From: Allobaileyella intestinalis
GTDB lineage: Bacteria > Bacillota > Clostridia > Peptostreptococcales > Anaerovoracaceae
DNA length: 64,000 bases
Assembly: GCF_009695865.1 (NCBI RefSeq)
Contig: NZ_VUNB01000001.1
Coordinates: 1-64,000 of the forward strand
Reading direction: 5' to 3'
Part shown: in pieces, positions 25,606 through 33,962 of the stretch
Numbering within the stretch: position 1 is the stretch's first letter
Layout of the letters: each line of letters begins with the position of its first letter
Position numbers and translations under genes: made by a program
Notes under the pieces: model-generated
The model's input: only the letters and a program-made list of their open reading frames with translations
What the model was told of the DNA's origin: nothing
Database searches by the model: none

Positions 25606-25635
25606 AAAAGAGAAGGCCCGAAAGCCTTCTCTTTT
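25606..25635. terminator. Bidirectional terminator between addA and gdhA
   Basis: A perfect 12-bp stem (AAAAGAGAAGGC / GCCTTCTCTTTT) with a 6-base loop gives T-runs on both strands, serving the convergent genes addA and gdhA. Confidence 0.92.
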
Positions 25636-25677
25636 CTCTTAGTCTGTTTGTCAGATCTGTTCGACCGGGTTTCCCGA

Positions 25678-27021
25678 TTAAACAAGACCCTGCCACATCA
25701 TAGCCTTAGCGACTCTCTCGAATCCGGCAATGTTAGCACCAGCTACGAAGTTCTCGCCCAGGTTGTACTGGTCGCAAGCGTCCTCAATCTGCTTGAAGAT
25801 GTTAACCATGATGCCTTCCAGCTTAGCGTATACGTCCTCAGCGGAGAATACGATGTGCTGAGCGTTCTGGCTCATCTCCAGGCAAGAGCATGCAACACCA
25901 CCAGCGTTAGCAGCCTTTGAAGGTCCAACAACTACGTTGTGAGCCTGCAGGTACTGAATAGCCTCGTTTGTAGTAGGCATGTTAGCTCCCTCGATGAGGT
26001 ATCTAGCACCGTTCTCAACCAGCTGCTTAGCGTGCTCAAGCTGAATATCGTTCTGCATTGCGCAAGGGATGTACAGGTCTGCCTTTACGCCCCATGGCTT
26101 CTCGCCAGGGAAGAACTTAGCACCTGCAAACTTCTCTGCGTAAGGAGCGCAGATGTTCTTTCCGGAAGCTCTCAGCTCCAGCAGGTAATCAACCTTCTCG
26201 CCTGTAACACCAGCCTCGTCCAGGATGTATCCGTCTGGACCAGAGAATGCGATAACCTTAGCACCCAGCTGCTCCAGCTTCTGAGTAGTTCCCCATGCAA
26301 CGTTTCCGAAACCGGAGATAACGGCTGTCTTTCCATCCAGAGTCTCACCGAAGTGCTTCAGGACCTCTCTAGCAAAGAATACGATTCCGTATCCAGTAGC
26401 TTCTGTTCTTCCGTACAGACCACCGTTCTCAGTGCCCTTACCGGAGAATGTTCCGTCATACTGGTTTGTCAGTCTCTTGTACTGACCCATGATGTAGCCG
26501 ATCTCTCTTCCGCCTACACCCATGTCTCCTGCTGGGTCATCCTCGTTAGGACCAACGTACTTGTAGAGCTCTGTTACGAAGCTCTGGCAGAAACGCATGA
26601 TCTCGTTGTTGGACTTGCCGTTAGGATCGAAGTCGGAACCACCCTTGCCTCCGCCGATAGGAAGACCTGTCAGGGAGTTCTTGAAGATCTGCTCGAAAGC
26701 CAGGAACTTCAGGATTCCAGGATATACGTTAGGTGCGAATCTGATTCCGCCCTTGTAAGGTCCCAGTGCGGAGTTGAACTGTACTCTCCATCCTCTGTTA
26801 ACGTGTGCCTTGCCCTCATCGTCCATCCAAGGAACTCTGAACTGGATCATTCTCTCAGGCTCGATGATTCTGTCCATCAGACCAGACTCAATGTACTCTG
26901 GGTGAGCCTCAACAACTGGCTCGATAGATGTCAGAACTTCCTCAACTGTCTGAAGGAACTCTGGCTCGTTAGGATAACGATCCTTTACGATGTCGATGTA
27001 CTTCTGTGTTAAATTAGCCAT
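25678..27021 (-). CDS. gdhA: NADP-type glutamate dehydrogenase
   Basis: GdhA reversibly converts glutamate to 2-oxoglutarate and ammonia. The 447-residue protein matches the hexameric bacterial class: WRVQFNSALGPYKGGIRFAP, the catalytic Lys region GLPIGGGKGGSDFDP, PAGDMGVGGREIGYIMGQY, the Rossmann segment VISGFGNVAWGTTQKLEQLG and EGANMPTTNEA. Cofactor preference is inferred from overall similarity. GGAGATAC precedes the ATG, and a near-consensus promoter lies about 70 bases upstream. Codon use is strongly biased towards a few codons, as in highly expressed genes; a long antisense frame on the plus strand is a by-product of this. In an amino-acid-using anaerobe it would link nitrogen and carbon flow. 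Confidence 0.96.
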   Translation of the reverse strand: MANLTQKYIDIVKDRYPNEPEFLQTVEEVLTSIEPVVEAHPEYIESGLMDRIIEPERMIQFRVPWMDDEGKAHVNRGWRVQFNSALGPYKGGIRFAPNVYPGILKFLAFEQIFKNSLTGLPIGGGKGGSDFDPNGKSNNEIMRFCQSFVTELYKYVGPNEDDPAGDMGVGGREIGYIMGQYKRLTNQYDGTFSGKGTENGGLYGRTEATGYGIVFFAREVLKHFGETLDGKTAVISGFGNVAWGTTQKLEQLGAKVIAFSGPDGYILDEAGVTGEKVDYLLELRASGKNICAPYAEKFAGAKFFPGEKPWGVKADLYIPCAMQNDIQLEHAKQLVENGARYLIEGANMPTTNEAIQYLQAHNVVVGPSKAANAGGVACSCLEMSQNAQHIVFSAEDVYAKLEGIMVNIFKQIEDACDQYNLGENFVAGANIAGFERVAKAMMWQGLV

Positions 27022-27087
27022 TGGTGTATCTCCTTATAAAATACATTTATAAATAGATTTCATGGCGCTTTCTGTGCCATCGGCTAG

Positions 27088-27116
27088 ATTTTAACACCCG
27101 TATTATAAACTGTCAA
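27088..27116 (-). promoter_or_regulatory. Promoter for gdhA
   Basis: On the minus strand a perfect TTGACA (27116-27111), 17-base spacer and TAAAAT (27093-27088) form a strong sigma-A promoter, with a leader of about 60 bases before the gdhA start. Confidence 0.8.
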
Positions 27117-27496
27117 CAAGTATACAATGTTAAAAATCACTTTATGCATAAGATTTAAAAATCTCAAATTTGTTGTAAATTTCAACACTTTTTGACATTG
27201 TACTTCGAGTATATCGTGCATCATCCACGGTGTTTTCTGTCACTCTGGATGGGAGAGTGACAGGAAAAAAGAAGGGCGTAATGGTTCTTTTCGGTTAAAA
27301 AAATATCACGCAGGCAGGCCTGTGGTGACAGGGCGATTTAGGCGTTCTGCGCCGGCAGGTTGTGTGTTAAAATAAATTGATATTTTGTGTTCTTATGGGC
27401 TTTTTCTTGACTGTTCGAGGTGGATTTCACAGCAATTTACAAACAGCAGGGCAGGGGAAATGAACGTAACAGCACACTGGAAGGAGTTTATCGATA
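27117..27496. other. Intergenic region between gdhA and pcrA
   Basis: No gene is supported here. It holds an AT-rich stretch upstream of the gdhA promoter with a dyad TGTTG-N7-CAACA (27171-27187), a perfect 10-bp hairpin CTGTCACTCT / AGAGTGACAG with a 7-base loop (27237-27263) lacking a U-run on either strand, and a TAAAAT box (27368-27373) with a poor -35 that may start the pcrA transcript. Confidence 0.5.
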
Positions 27497-29833
27497 ATGG
27501 ATTTCAGCAGCCTGAACAAAGAACAGATAAAGGCGGTCAAGTGCATAAAGGGACCACTGCTCATACTGGCGGGAGCAGGAAGCGGCAAGACAACCACAAT
27601 GACGCACAGGATTGCCTACATGATAGAACAGGGAATTTCTCCTTTTAACATTCTGGCAGTTACTTTTACAAACAAGGCTGCAGGTGAGATGAGAGAGAGG
27701 ATTGAAACCCTTGCCGACGACACAAAGGGAATGTGGATAATGACCTTCCACGCCACCTGTCTTCGCATTCTCAGATACCAGAGCGAGAGACTTGGGTACA
27801 AGAACGGCTTCACCGTTTACGATGAGGCAGACAGAAAATCTCTGATAAAGAGAATTCTGAAAGAACAGCAGGTAAATGAAAAAAACTATCCCGTGGCCAT
27901 GATCCAGAGCACCATCAGCAAGTGCAAGGAGCAGGAGCTTACACCGGCAGCATGGCTTGAGGCAAACAGAAATGAATACGGAGCTGAAACTATTGCAGCG
28001 GTCTATACTTCATATCAGCAGGAGCTGATGAAGAACAACGCCATGGATTTTGACGACCTTCTCTGGAACGGCGTCCGGATTCTTGAAGAAAATCCGGATA
28101 TCCTGGAACATTATCAGAACAGATTCAAATATATAATGGTAGACGAATATCAGGATACCAACTATCTGCAGTATAAATTCATCAAGATGCTGGCTTCAAA
28201 AAACCGGAACCTGTGCGTAGTAGGTGACGATGATCAGTGCATCTACCAGTGGAGAGGGGCGGACATCCGGAACATTCTGGACTTCGAAAAGGATTTTCCG
28301 GAAACAAAGACCATCAAACTGGAACAGAACTACCGGTCTGACGCCAACATTCTGGCTCTGGCAAACTCCGTTATAAAGAACAACAAGGGAAGAAAGAGCA
28401 AGAAGCTCTGGACCAGCAGGCCTGCAGGAGAAAAAATCGAATACAGGAGACTGGAGGACGAGAAGAGGGAGGCCTGGTTTGTAGGCAGCGAAATCGACCG
28501 GCTCCACGGGGAAGGCTTCAAATACAGTGACATGGCCATACTGTACAGGAAAAACGCCCAGTCCCGGGCCTTCGAGGAAAAACTGTCCTTCAGAGGCATT
28601 CCATACCGGGTTCTTGCAGGTCTCAGGTTCTACGACAGGAAGGAAATAAAGGACGTAATGTCATATCTCAGGCTCATCGACAACCCGAATGATGATGTTG
28701 CACTGGCCAGAGTGATAAACGAGCCTAAGAGAGGAATCGGCCCCAAGACCATGTCTGCTATTACGGCCTATGCCAGGGCCTGCGGAATAAGTCTGTACAG
28801 TGCCTTGAAAGATCCGGACGTAAGGGCCTCCCTCAGCAGGAAAGCCGGGGCAGAAACAGATAAGTTCATAGAGATGATTGAGAGCTGCCGGGCAGAGCAG
28901 GAAAACCTGACCATCGAGGACCTTTACGACAACATACTGAACATGTCAGGATATCTTAAGGCTCTTGAGGACATGGATACCGTAGAGGCAGATGCCAGGA
29001 TAGAAAACGTTCTGGAATTCCGTTCAGTTGCAGCAGAGTTCCAGAAAAACCTGGAAAGCGGCGGGCTAGATGATTATGAGGAAGAAATGGCAGAGGAAAG
29101 AGAGTCCCTGAGGGCAGAAGGCTTCAGTATTGACGAGCCATCGGAACTCAGCGCTTTCCTGGAAAAAATCACCCTCATGGCTGACATCGATAATCGTGAC
29201 GAGAACGAGGATGCAGTTGTGCTCATGACCTTGCACAGCGCAAAGGGATTGGAATTTCCCGTGGTGTTCATGCCGGGAATGGAAAATGGAATTTTTCCCG
29301 GAGCTGCGTCTCTGGAGAGCAGGGACAAGCTGGAGGAGGAAAGGCGCCTTTGCTACGTGGGAATCACGAGAGCCAAGAAGAAGCTTTATCTGACTAGCGC
29401 CGAGACAAGAACTCTGTACGGAAGAACGGATTACACTGCAGAGTCATATTTCCTGAAAGAAATGGATGATTCCCTTATTGAGGGAGACAAGACGCCGGAG
29501 CAGAGAAGAAAGTCCCAAGGAGGTTTCACAGGAGAGGGAGGCCTTTACGGGAACCGGACTATCAAAGGCCGGAGGGCCGGAACTATTGATGGCTACAGTG
29601 GACAGCCTGAAAGAAAGCCTTTCGACTCCATGGCCTATGTTAAGAGGCAGATCAGGCATAAAGAACCGGAGGAAAATTTCAACGTCGGCGACATTCTGGA
29701 GCATCCAAAGTTCGGCAGGGGAATGCTGATCGAGCAGGACAAGAAGACTATGTCCATAATGTTCGATACTGCAGGAATGAAGAAGATTGGCAAAGGATTC
29801 GTAAAAATCAAAAAAGTGGAAGACCAGGAATAG
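27497..29833 (+). CDS. pcrA: ATP-dependent DNA helicase PcrA/UvrD
   Basis: PcrA is a 3'-5' superfamily 1 helicase used in nucleotide excision repair, plasmid replication and removal of RecA filaments. The 778 residues show Walker A LAGAGSGKTTTM (about 24-35), VDEYQDTNYLQY, VVGDDDQCIYQWRGADIRNI, VVLMTLHSAKGLEFPVVFMP and RRLCYVGITRAKKKLYLT. The C-terminal end (VGDILEHPKFGRGMLIEQD) is the PcrA Tudor-like RNA polymerase-binding module. AAGGAG precedes the ATG. pcrA-ligA is a conserved pair; here an IS607 element now separates them. Confidence 0.96.
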   Translation: MDFSSLNKEQIKAVKCIKGPLLILAGAGSGKTTTMTHRIAYMIEQGISPFNILAVTFTNKAAGEMRERIETLADDTKGMWIMTFHATCLRILRYQSERLGYKNGFTVYDEADRKSLIKRILKEQQVNEKNYPVAMIQSTISKCKEQELTPAAWLEANRNEYGAETIAAVYTSYQQELMKNNAMDFDDLLWNGVRILEENPDILEHYQNRFKYIMVDEYQDTNYLQYKFIKMLASKNRNLCVVGDDDQCIYQWRGADIRNILDFEKDFPETKTIKLEQNYRSDANILALANSVIKNNKGRKSKKLWTSRPAGEKIEYRRLEDEKREAWFVGSEIDRLHGEGFKYSDMAILYRKNAQSRAFEEKLSFRGIPYRVLAGLRFYDRKEIKDVMSYLRLIDNPNDDVALARVINEPKRGIGPKTMSAITAYARACGISLYSALKDPDVRASLSRKAGAETDKFIEMIESCRAEQENLTIEDLYDNILNMSGYLKALEDMDTVEADARIENVLEFRSVAAEFQKNLESGGLDDYEEEMAEERESLRAEGFSIDEPSELSAFLEKITLMADIDNRDENEDAVVLMTLHSAKGLEFPVVFMPGMENGIFPGAASLESRDKLEEERRLCYVGITRAKKKLYLTSAETRTLYGRTDYTAESYFLKEMDDSLIEGDKTPEQRRKSQGGFTGEGGLYGNRTIKGRRAGTIDGYSGQPERKPFDSMAYVKRQIRHKEPEENFNVGDILEHPKFGRGMLIEQDKKTMSIMFDTAGMKKIGKGFVKIKKVEDQE

Positions 29834-29862
29834 GAGATATTCCCTAAGAGGAATGACATTTC

Positions 29863-29868
29863 AGGAGG
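29863..29868 (+). promoter_or_regulatory. Orphaned ligA ribosome binding site
   Basis: AGGAGG lies 29 bases after the pcrA stop but no longer precedes a gene of the host. If the element between 29880 and 31886 is removed, this site lies nine bases before the GTG of ligA, an excellent Shine-Dalgarno placement. Confidence 0.75.
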
Positions 29869-29940
29869 AAACTTCAAGTAACCAAAATCATTGTCAATAG
29901 TGATTAAATGTGTTAAAATATGCTCGTGGAGGATATTATT

Positions 29941-30609
29941 ATGAACACATCTAATATCACTAATTACAAACCAAAAGATTTTGCTGAATTATTGGGTGTC
30001 TCAGTCAAAACGTTACAACGTTGGGATAGAGAGGGGATTCTGAAAGCAAGTCGAACTCCGACTAATAGGCGTTATTATACTTATGATCAATATCTTCAGT
30101 TCAAGGGCATAAATACTGAAAACGATAATCGTCAGATTGTTATTTATGCCAGAGTATCTACAAGAAACCAAAAAGATGATTTACAAAACCAAGTAACTTT
30201 TTTACGTCAGTTTTGCAATGCTAAAGGTATCATTGTAGATCAATGTATTGAGGATTATGGAAGTGGGCTTAACTACAATCGTAAAAAGTGGAATCAATTA
30301 TTAGATGAAGTAATGGAACAAAAAATCAAAACTATCATAGTTACACATAAAGATAGGTTTGTCAGATTTGGCTATGATTGGTTTGAAAAATTCTGTATGA
30401 AGTTTAATACAACCATAGTGATAGTGAATAATGAAGAACTATCACCGCAGGAAGAACTTGTACAGGATATTGTGTCTATACTGCAAGTTTTTTCTTGTAG
30501 ATTATACGGCCTTCGTAAGTATAAAAAACAAATAGAAGGGGATGCAGAAATTGCTAAAGAGCTTCAAGACGGAAATAAATCCGACAGTCGAGCAAAAAAT
30601 CAAAATTAA
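29941..30609 (+). CDS. tnpA: IS607-type serine recombinase TnpA
   Basis: TnpA catalyses excision and insertion of the element by serine-recombinase chemistry. The 222-residue protein has an N-terminal MerR-like helix-turn-helix (YKPKDFAELLGVSVKTLQRW, about residues 8-27) and a resolvase domain with the nucleophile Ser73 in VIYARVSTRNQKDDLQNQV, EDYGSGLNYNRKKW and IVTHKDRFVRFGYDWFE. An in-frame start at 29920 exists, but the ATG at 29941 has GGAGG eight bases upstream. It overlaps tnpB by 68 bases. All catalytic motifs are present, so it should be functional. Confidence 0.93.
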   Translation: MNTSNITNYKPKDFAELLGVSVKTLQRWDREGILKASRTPTNRRYYTYDQYLQFKGINTENDNRQIVIYARVSTRNQKDDLQNQVTFLRQFCNAKGIIVDQCIEDYGSGLNYNRKKWNQLLDEVMEQKIKTIIVTHKDRFVRFGYDWFEKFCMKFNTTIVIVNNEELSPQEELVQDIVSILQVFSCRLYGLRKYKKQIEGDAEIAKELQDGNKSDSRAKNQN

Positions 30610-31708
30610 CAAGACTATCGGCACTTGCAGGTATGTCTATAATTTTTATCTCAGTCACAACAAAACTTTACACGATAGCGTTGAAAAGTTTATGAGTGGT
30701 AAAAGTTTCAGTGTCTGGCTGAACAATGAGTATCTTCCCCAAAATCCAGATAAATTGTGGATCAAGGAAGTCAGTTCAAAATCTGTAAAACGCTCAATTG
30801 AAAATGGTTGTGTTGCATTTACAAGATTTTTCAAACATCAGAGTACTTTCCCGAAGTTTAAAAAGAAAGGCAAATCTGATGTGAAAATGTACTTCGTAAA
30901 GAATAATCCAAAGGATTGCCGATGCGAAAGACACAGAATTAATATTCCATCACTTGGCTGGGTCCGCATTAAAGAAAAAGGATATATTCCAACCACCAAA
31001 GACGGGTATGTAATTAAAAGCGGTCATGTCTCAATCAAGGCGGATAGATATTATGTGTCAGTCCTTGTAGAAATTGTTGATAAAAAGATCCTCAATAATT
31101 CTAATGAAGGAATTGGTATCGATCTTGGATTAAAGGATTTTGCCATTGTTTCCAATGGTAAAACTTATAAAAATATCAATAAGTCAGCAAGAATTAAAAA
31201 ATTAGAAAAGAAACTGCGCAGAGAACAAAGATGTCTCTCACGCAAGTATGAAAATTTAAAGAAAGGAGGATCCACTCAAAGAGCGAATATACAAAAACAA
31301 AAGCTCAAGGTACAGAAACTTCATCATAAAATAAACAATATCCGTACTGACTATATTAACAAGACAATCGCCGAGATAGTGAAAACCAAGCCATCTTATA
31401 TAACGATTGAAGATTTGAATGTATCAGGAATGATGAAGAACAGACATCTATCAAAAGCCGTTGCAGCACAAAAGTTCTATGAATTTAGAACAAAGCTTAA
31501 AACGAAGTGTGATGAAAATGGTATTGAATTAAGAGTCGTAGACAGATGGTATCCATCATCCAAAATATGTCATTGCTGTGGTGCTATCAAGAAAGATTTG
31601 AAGCTTTCAGATAGAATATACCGTTGTGATTGTGGCTATGTCGAGGATAGGGATTTTAATGCTGCTCTTAATCTAAGAGATGCTTGGACTTACGAAGTTG
31701 CACAATGA
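30542..31708 (+). CDS. tnpB: RNA-guided nuclease TnpB (IS607-associated)
   Basis: TnpB is the RuvC-type, omega-RNA-guided DNA endonuclease ancestral to Cas12; it cuts the empty donor site and so favours retention of the element. The 388 residues begin with LLKSFKTEINPTVEQK, and the three RuvC acidic residues are present: Asp194 in GIGIDLGLKDFAI, Glu290 in ITIEDLNVSGM and Asp371 in VEDRDFNAALNL. A four-cysteine zinc finger (KICHCCG...CDCG) precedes the last. Start: ATG at 30542 sits directly after GAAGGGG, too close; a TTG at 30551 has better spacing and gives the typical MLKSFKTEINPT start. No truncation is visible. Confidence 0.93.
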   Translation: MQKLLKSFKTEINPTVEQKIKINKTIGTCRYVYNFYLSHNKTLHDSVEKFMSGKSFSVWLNNEYLPQNPDKLWIKEVSSKSVKRSIENGCVAFTRFFKHQSTFPKFKKKGKSDVKMYFVKNNPKDCRCERHRINIPSLGWVRIKEKGYIPTTKDGYVIKSGHVSIKADRYYVSVLVEIVDKKILNNSNEGIGIDLGLKDFAIVSNGKTYKNINKSARIKKLEKKLRREQRCLSRKYENLKKGGSTQRANIQKQKLKVQKLHHKINNIRTDYINKTIAEIVKTKPSYITIEDLNVSGMMKNRHLSKAVAAQKFYEFRTKLKTKCDENGIELRVVDRWYPSSKICHCCGAIKKDLKLSDRIYRCDCGYVEDRDFNAALNLRDAWTYEVAQ

Positions 31709-31886
31709 AAGCAAACGTAAGTATGTACTGCGGGCTATCGCAGGAATTAACGACTGTGGAGTGTACAAGAACTTGTGAGTAGCGCATTGTTTATAATCGC
31801 CAAAGCATACACATTGAAGCAGTAAGAAGTATCCGCAAGGACTTCAATTCTCGATGTGTTTGAGTATATTTAAACATATTTTGAGT
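31709..31886 (+). ncRNA. Probable omega RNA (reRNA) scaffold at the IS607 right end
   Basis: The 178 bases from the tnpB stop to the element end do not code. They hold hairpins: ACAAG-AA-CTTGT near 31764-31775, and GAAGTATCC-GCAA-GGACTTC (31826-31845), closed by a GNRA-type tetraloop. In IS605/IS607 elements the 3' end of tnpB and the right end are transcribed as the guide RNA, whose guide is the host DNA directly beyond the end. That would be the first bases of ligA. The 5' limit inside tnpB cannot be set. TATAAT at 31792-31797 may be a promoter box. Confidence 0.6.
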
Positions 31887-33903
31887 GGCAGATAAAATGA
31901 CTGACATTAAGAATAAGGGAGAAACCGGCAAGGGCGGTAATCTCTCCGTGGATGAGAAGAAGGAGAGAATTGATTCTCTCATAAAAACACTGAATGAGGC
32001 ATCCAGGGCTTATTACGATGAGGCTCAGGAAATAATGACGAATTTCGAATACGATGCTCTCTATGATGAGCTGCAGGCCCTGGAAGAGGAAACAGGATAC
32101 AGACCTGAAAACAGCCCCTCGATAAATGTGGGCTATGAGGTGACCAGCGCACTGCCTAAGGAGAGACACGCCACAAGAATGCTGTCCCTGGACAAGACAA
32201 AGGACAGGGAACAGCTGAGATCATGGCTGGGCAATCACCAGGGCCTTCTGTCCTGGAAGCTGGACGGCCTTACTGTGGTTCTGACCTATGAAAATGGAAA
32301 GCTTTCAAAGGCAGTAACCCGGGGGAACGGCGATGTGGGAGAGGTTATTACAGACAACGCCCGGGTCTTCGTAAATGTGCCACAGGAGATTCCTCATAAG
32401 GGAAGAACAGTAATCAGAGGAGAAGCTGTTATAACATATCCGGATTTTGAGAAGATTAACAGCCAGATTGACGATGCAGATGCAAAATACAAGAACCCCA
32501 GAAATCTGTGCAGCGGATCGGTGAGACAGCTGGACAGCAGAATAACGGCGGAAAGACATGTGAATTTTTTTGCCTTTACCCTGAGCAGCGCTGAAAACGT
32601 GGATTTTGAGGGCAGCCGCCGGAACCAGATGGAATGGATGAAGGAACAGGGCTTCGATGTGGTCCACTACGAAATGGTGGATCATGACAACCTGCTGGAG
32701 ACTATCGACAAATACGAAAAGGCCATTCCTGACTTTCAGGTTCCTTCAGATGGCCTGGTGCTGACTCTTGAAGATCTGAAATATGCCGAAACCCTGGGCA
32801 CTACAGCCAAGTTTCCAAGAGATTCCCTGGCCTTTAAATGGAGGGATCAGGAGGCGGAAACAACTCTTCTCGAAATTGAATGGAGCCCCTCCAGAACAGG
32901 CCTTCTCAACCCGGTTGCGGTTTTTCAGCCTGTAGAGCTGGAAGGAACTACGGTTTCCAGAGCATCTGTCCACAATATCAACATAATGGAAAGTCTTCAG
33001 CTGGGAATTGGAGACAAGATAAAAGTTTACAAGGCCAATATGATTATTCCTCAGATAGGAGATAATCTTACGAAAAGCGGGAACCTTAAAATTCCTGAGA
33101 CCTGTCCCGTATGCGGAGGCAAGACGGAGATCAGGGAAGTGGGGGATACCAGAACCCTTGTGTGCACCAATCCGGAATGCCAGGCAAAGAAAGTGAAAAA
33201 GTTTTCGCTCTTTGTGTCCAGAGATGCCATGAATATAGAAGGCCTTTCTGAGGCTACAATCCTTAAGCTGATGGGCAAGGGGTTGATCCACGAATTTCCT
33301 GACATTTTCCTGCTGAAGGAGCACCGGCAGACTATTGCCGAAATGGAAGGCTTCGGAGAGAAGTCGGCAGACAAGCTCCTTGGAGCTATTGACAGGGCCA
33401 GCCACACCACTCCGGAAAAGATCCTGGCCGCCCTGGGAATTCCGGGAGTAGGGGTAGTGACCGCTGGATTGATAGCGGCCTTCTGCGGTGGAAGCTGGGA
33501 AAAGATAGTGAGCCTCAGGGCAGAGGAACTGGGATCCATTGACGGCGTAGGCCCCGTAATCGCCCGGGACTACCAGAACTATTTTTCCAATGAAAAAAAC
33601 AGACAGATGGTGGACCGGCTTACGGAGAAGCTGGACATCAATGAGGAGAGGAAGGAAACAGGAAATAAGGTTGAAGGCAAGGTTTTCGTCATCACCGGTT
33701 CCCTTGAGCACTATGAAAACAGGAATGCCCTCAAGGCTGCAATAAGCAGTGAGGGAGGAAAGGTTGCGGGCTCCGTTTCCGGAAATACCGATTACCTTAT
33801 TACCAATGATCCGGAATCAGGATCTTCAAAGAACAGGAAGGCCCGTGAGCTGGGAGTATCCATTATAACGGAAGAGGAAATAATGGAGATGCTTGGCCAG
33901 TAG
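31885..33903 (+). CDS. ligA: NAD-dependent DNA ligase LigA, leader disrupted by IS607
   Basis: LigA seals nicks using NAD+ and is essential in most bacteria. The protein is complete: Ia domain (AYYDEAQEIMTNFEYDALYDEL), the adenylated Lys in SWKLDGLTVVL, OB fold, zinc finger (CPVCGG...CTNPEC), helix-hairpin-helix repeats (IPGVGVVTAGLIAAFCGG, IDGVGPVIARDYQNYF) and a C-terminal BRCT domain (VFVITGSLEHYENRNALKAA). The original start is the GTG at 31885, whose ribosome binding site is now about 2 kb upstream. An ATG at 31897 or a GTG further in may be used instead, each with only weak upstream pairing. Transcription must come from or through the IS element. Confidence 0.95.
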   Translation: MADKMTDIKNKGETGKGGNLSVDEKKERIDSLIKTLNEASRAYYDEAQEIMTNFEYDALYDELQALEEETGYRPENSPSINVGYEVTSALPKERHATRMLSLDKTKDREQLRSWLGNHQGLLSWKLDGLTVVLTYENGKLSKAVTRGNGDVGEVITDNARVFVNVPQEIPHKGRTVIRGEAVITYPDFEKINSQIDDADAKYKNPRNLCSGSVRQLDSRITAERHVNFFAFTLSSAENVDFEGSRRNQMEWMKEQGFDVVHYEMVDHDNLLETIDKYEKAIPDFQVPSDGLVLTLEDLKYAETLGTTAKFPRDSLAFKWRDQEAETTLLEIEWSPSRTGLLNPVAVFQPVELEGTTVSRASVHNINIMESLQLGIGDKIKVYKANMIIPQIGDNLTKSGNLKIPETCPVCGGKTEIREVGDTRTLVCTNPECQAKKVKKFSLFVSRDAMNIEGLSEATILKLMGKGLIHEFPDIFLLKEHRQTIAEMEGFGEKSADKLLGAIDRASHTTPEKILAALGIPGVGVVTAGLIAAFCGGSWEKIVSLRAEELGSIDGVGPVIARDYQNYFSNEKNRQMVDRLTEKLDINEERKETGNKVEGKVFVITGSLEHYENRNALKAAISSEGGKVAGSVSGNTDYLITNDPESGSSKNRKARELGVSIITEEEIMEMLGQ

Positions 33904-33962
33904 AACGGAAAATCCGGTGGGAACTAAGAAATACCGGAAAGTAATTTTAAGGAGGAAGCTGC

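Larger units (their letters stand above)
29880..31886 (+). mobile_element. IS607-family insertion sequence (tnpA-tnpB)
   Basis: About 2.0 kb of visibly AT-rich DNA carries a serine recombinase and a TnpB nuclease, the IS607 arrangement. There are no terminal inverted repeats, as expected for this family. Ends are inferred from the host: AGT occurs at 29877-29879 and at 31884-31886, and joining the flanks across one AGT copy restores AGGAGG, nine bases, then GTGGCAGATAAAATG, a normal ligA start. The shared core is what a serine recombinase crossover would leave. Both genes look intact, so the element may be active or recent. Confidence 0.88.

Noticed and set aside
25939..27012. 357-codon frame antisense to gdhA
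   Set aside because: The opposite strand encodes an unmistakable glutamate dehydrogenase with strongly biased codons, which keep the antisense frame open. No binding site or homology is visible.
29880..31886. IS200/IS605 element rather than IS607
   Set aside because: The transposase is a serine recombinase with a MerR-like domain, not the small HUH tyrosine transposase of IS200/IS605.
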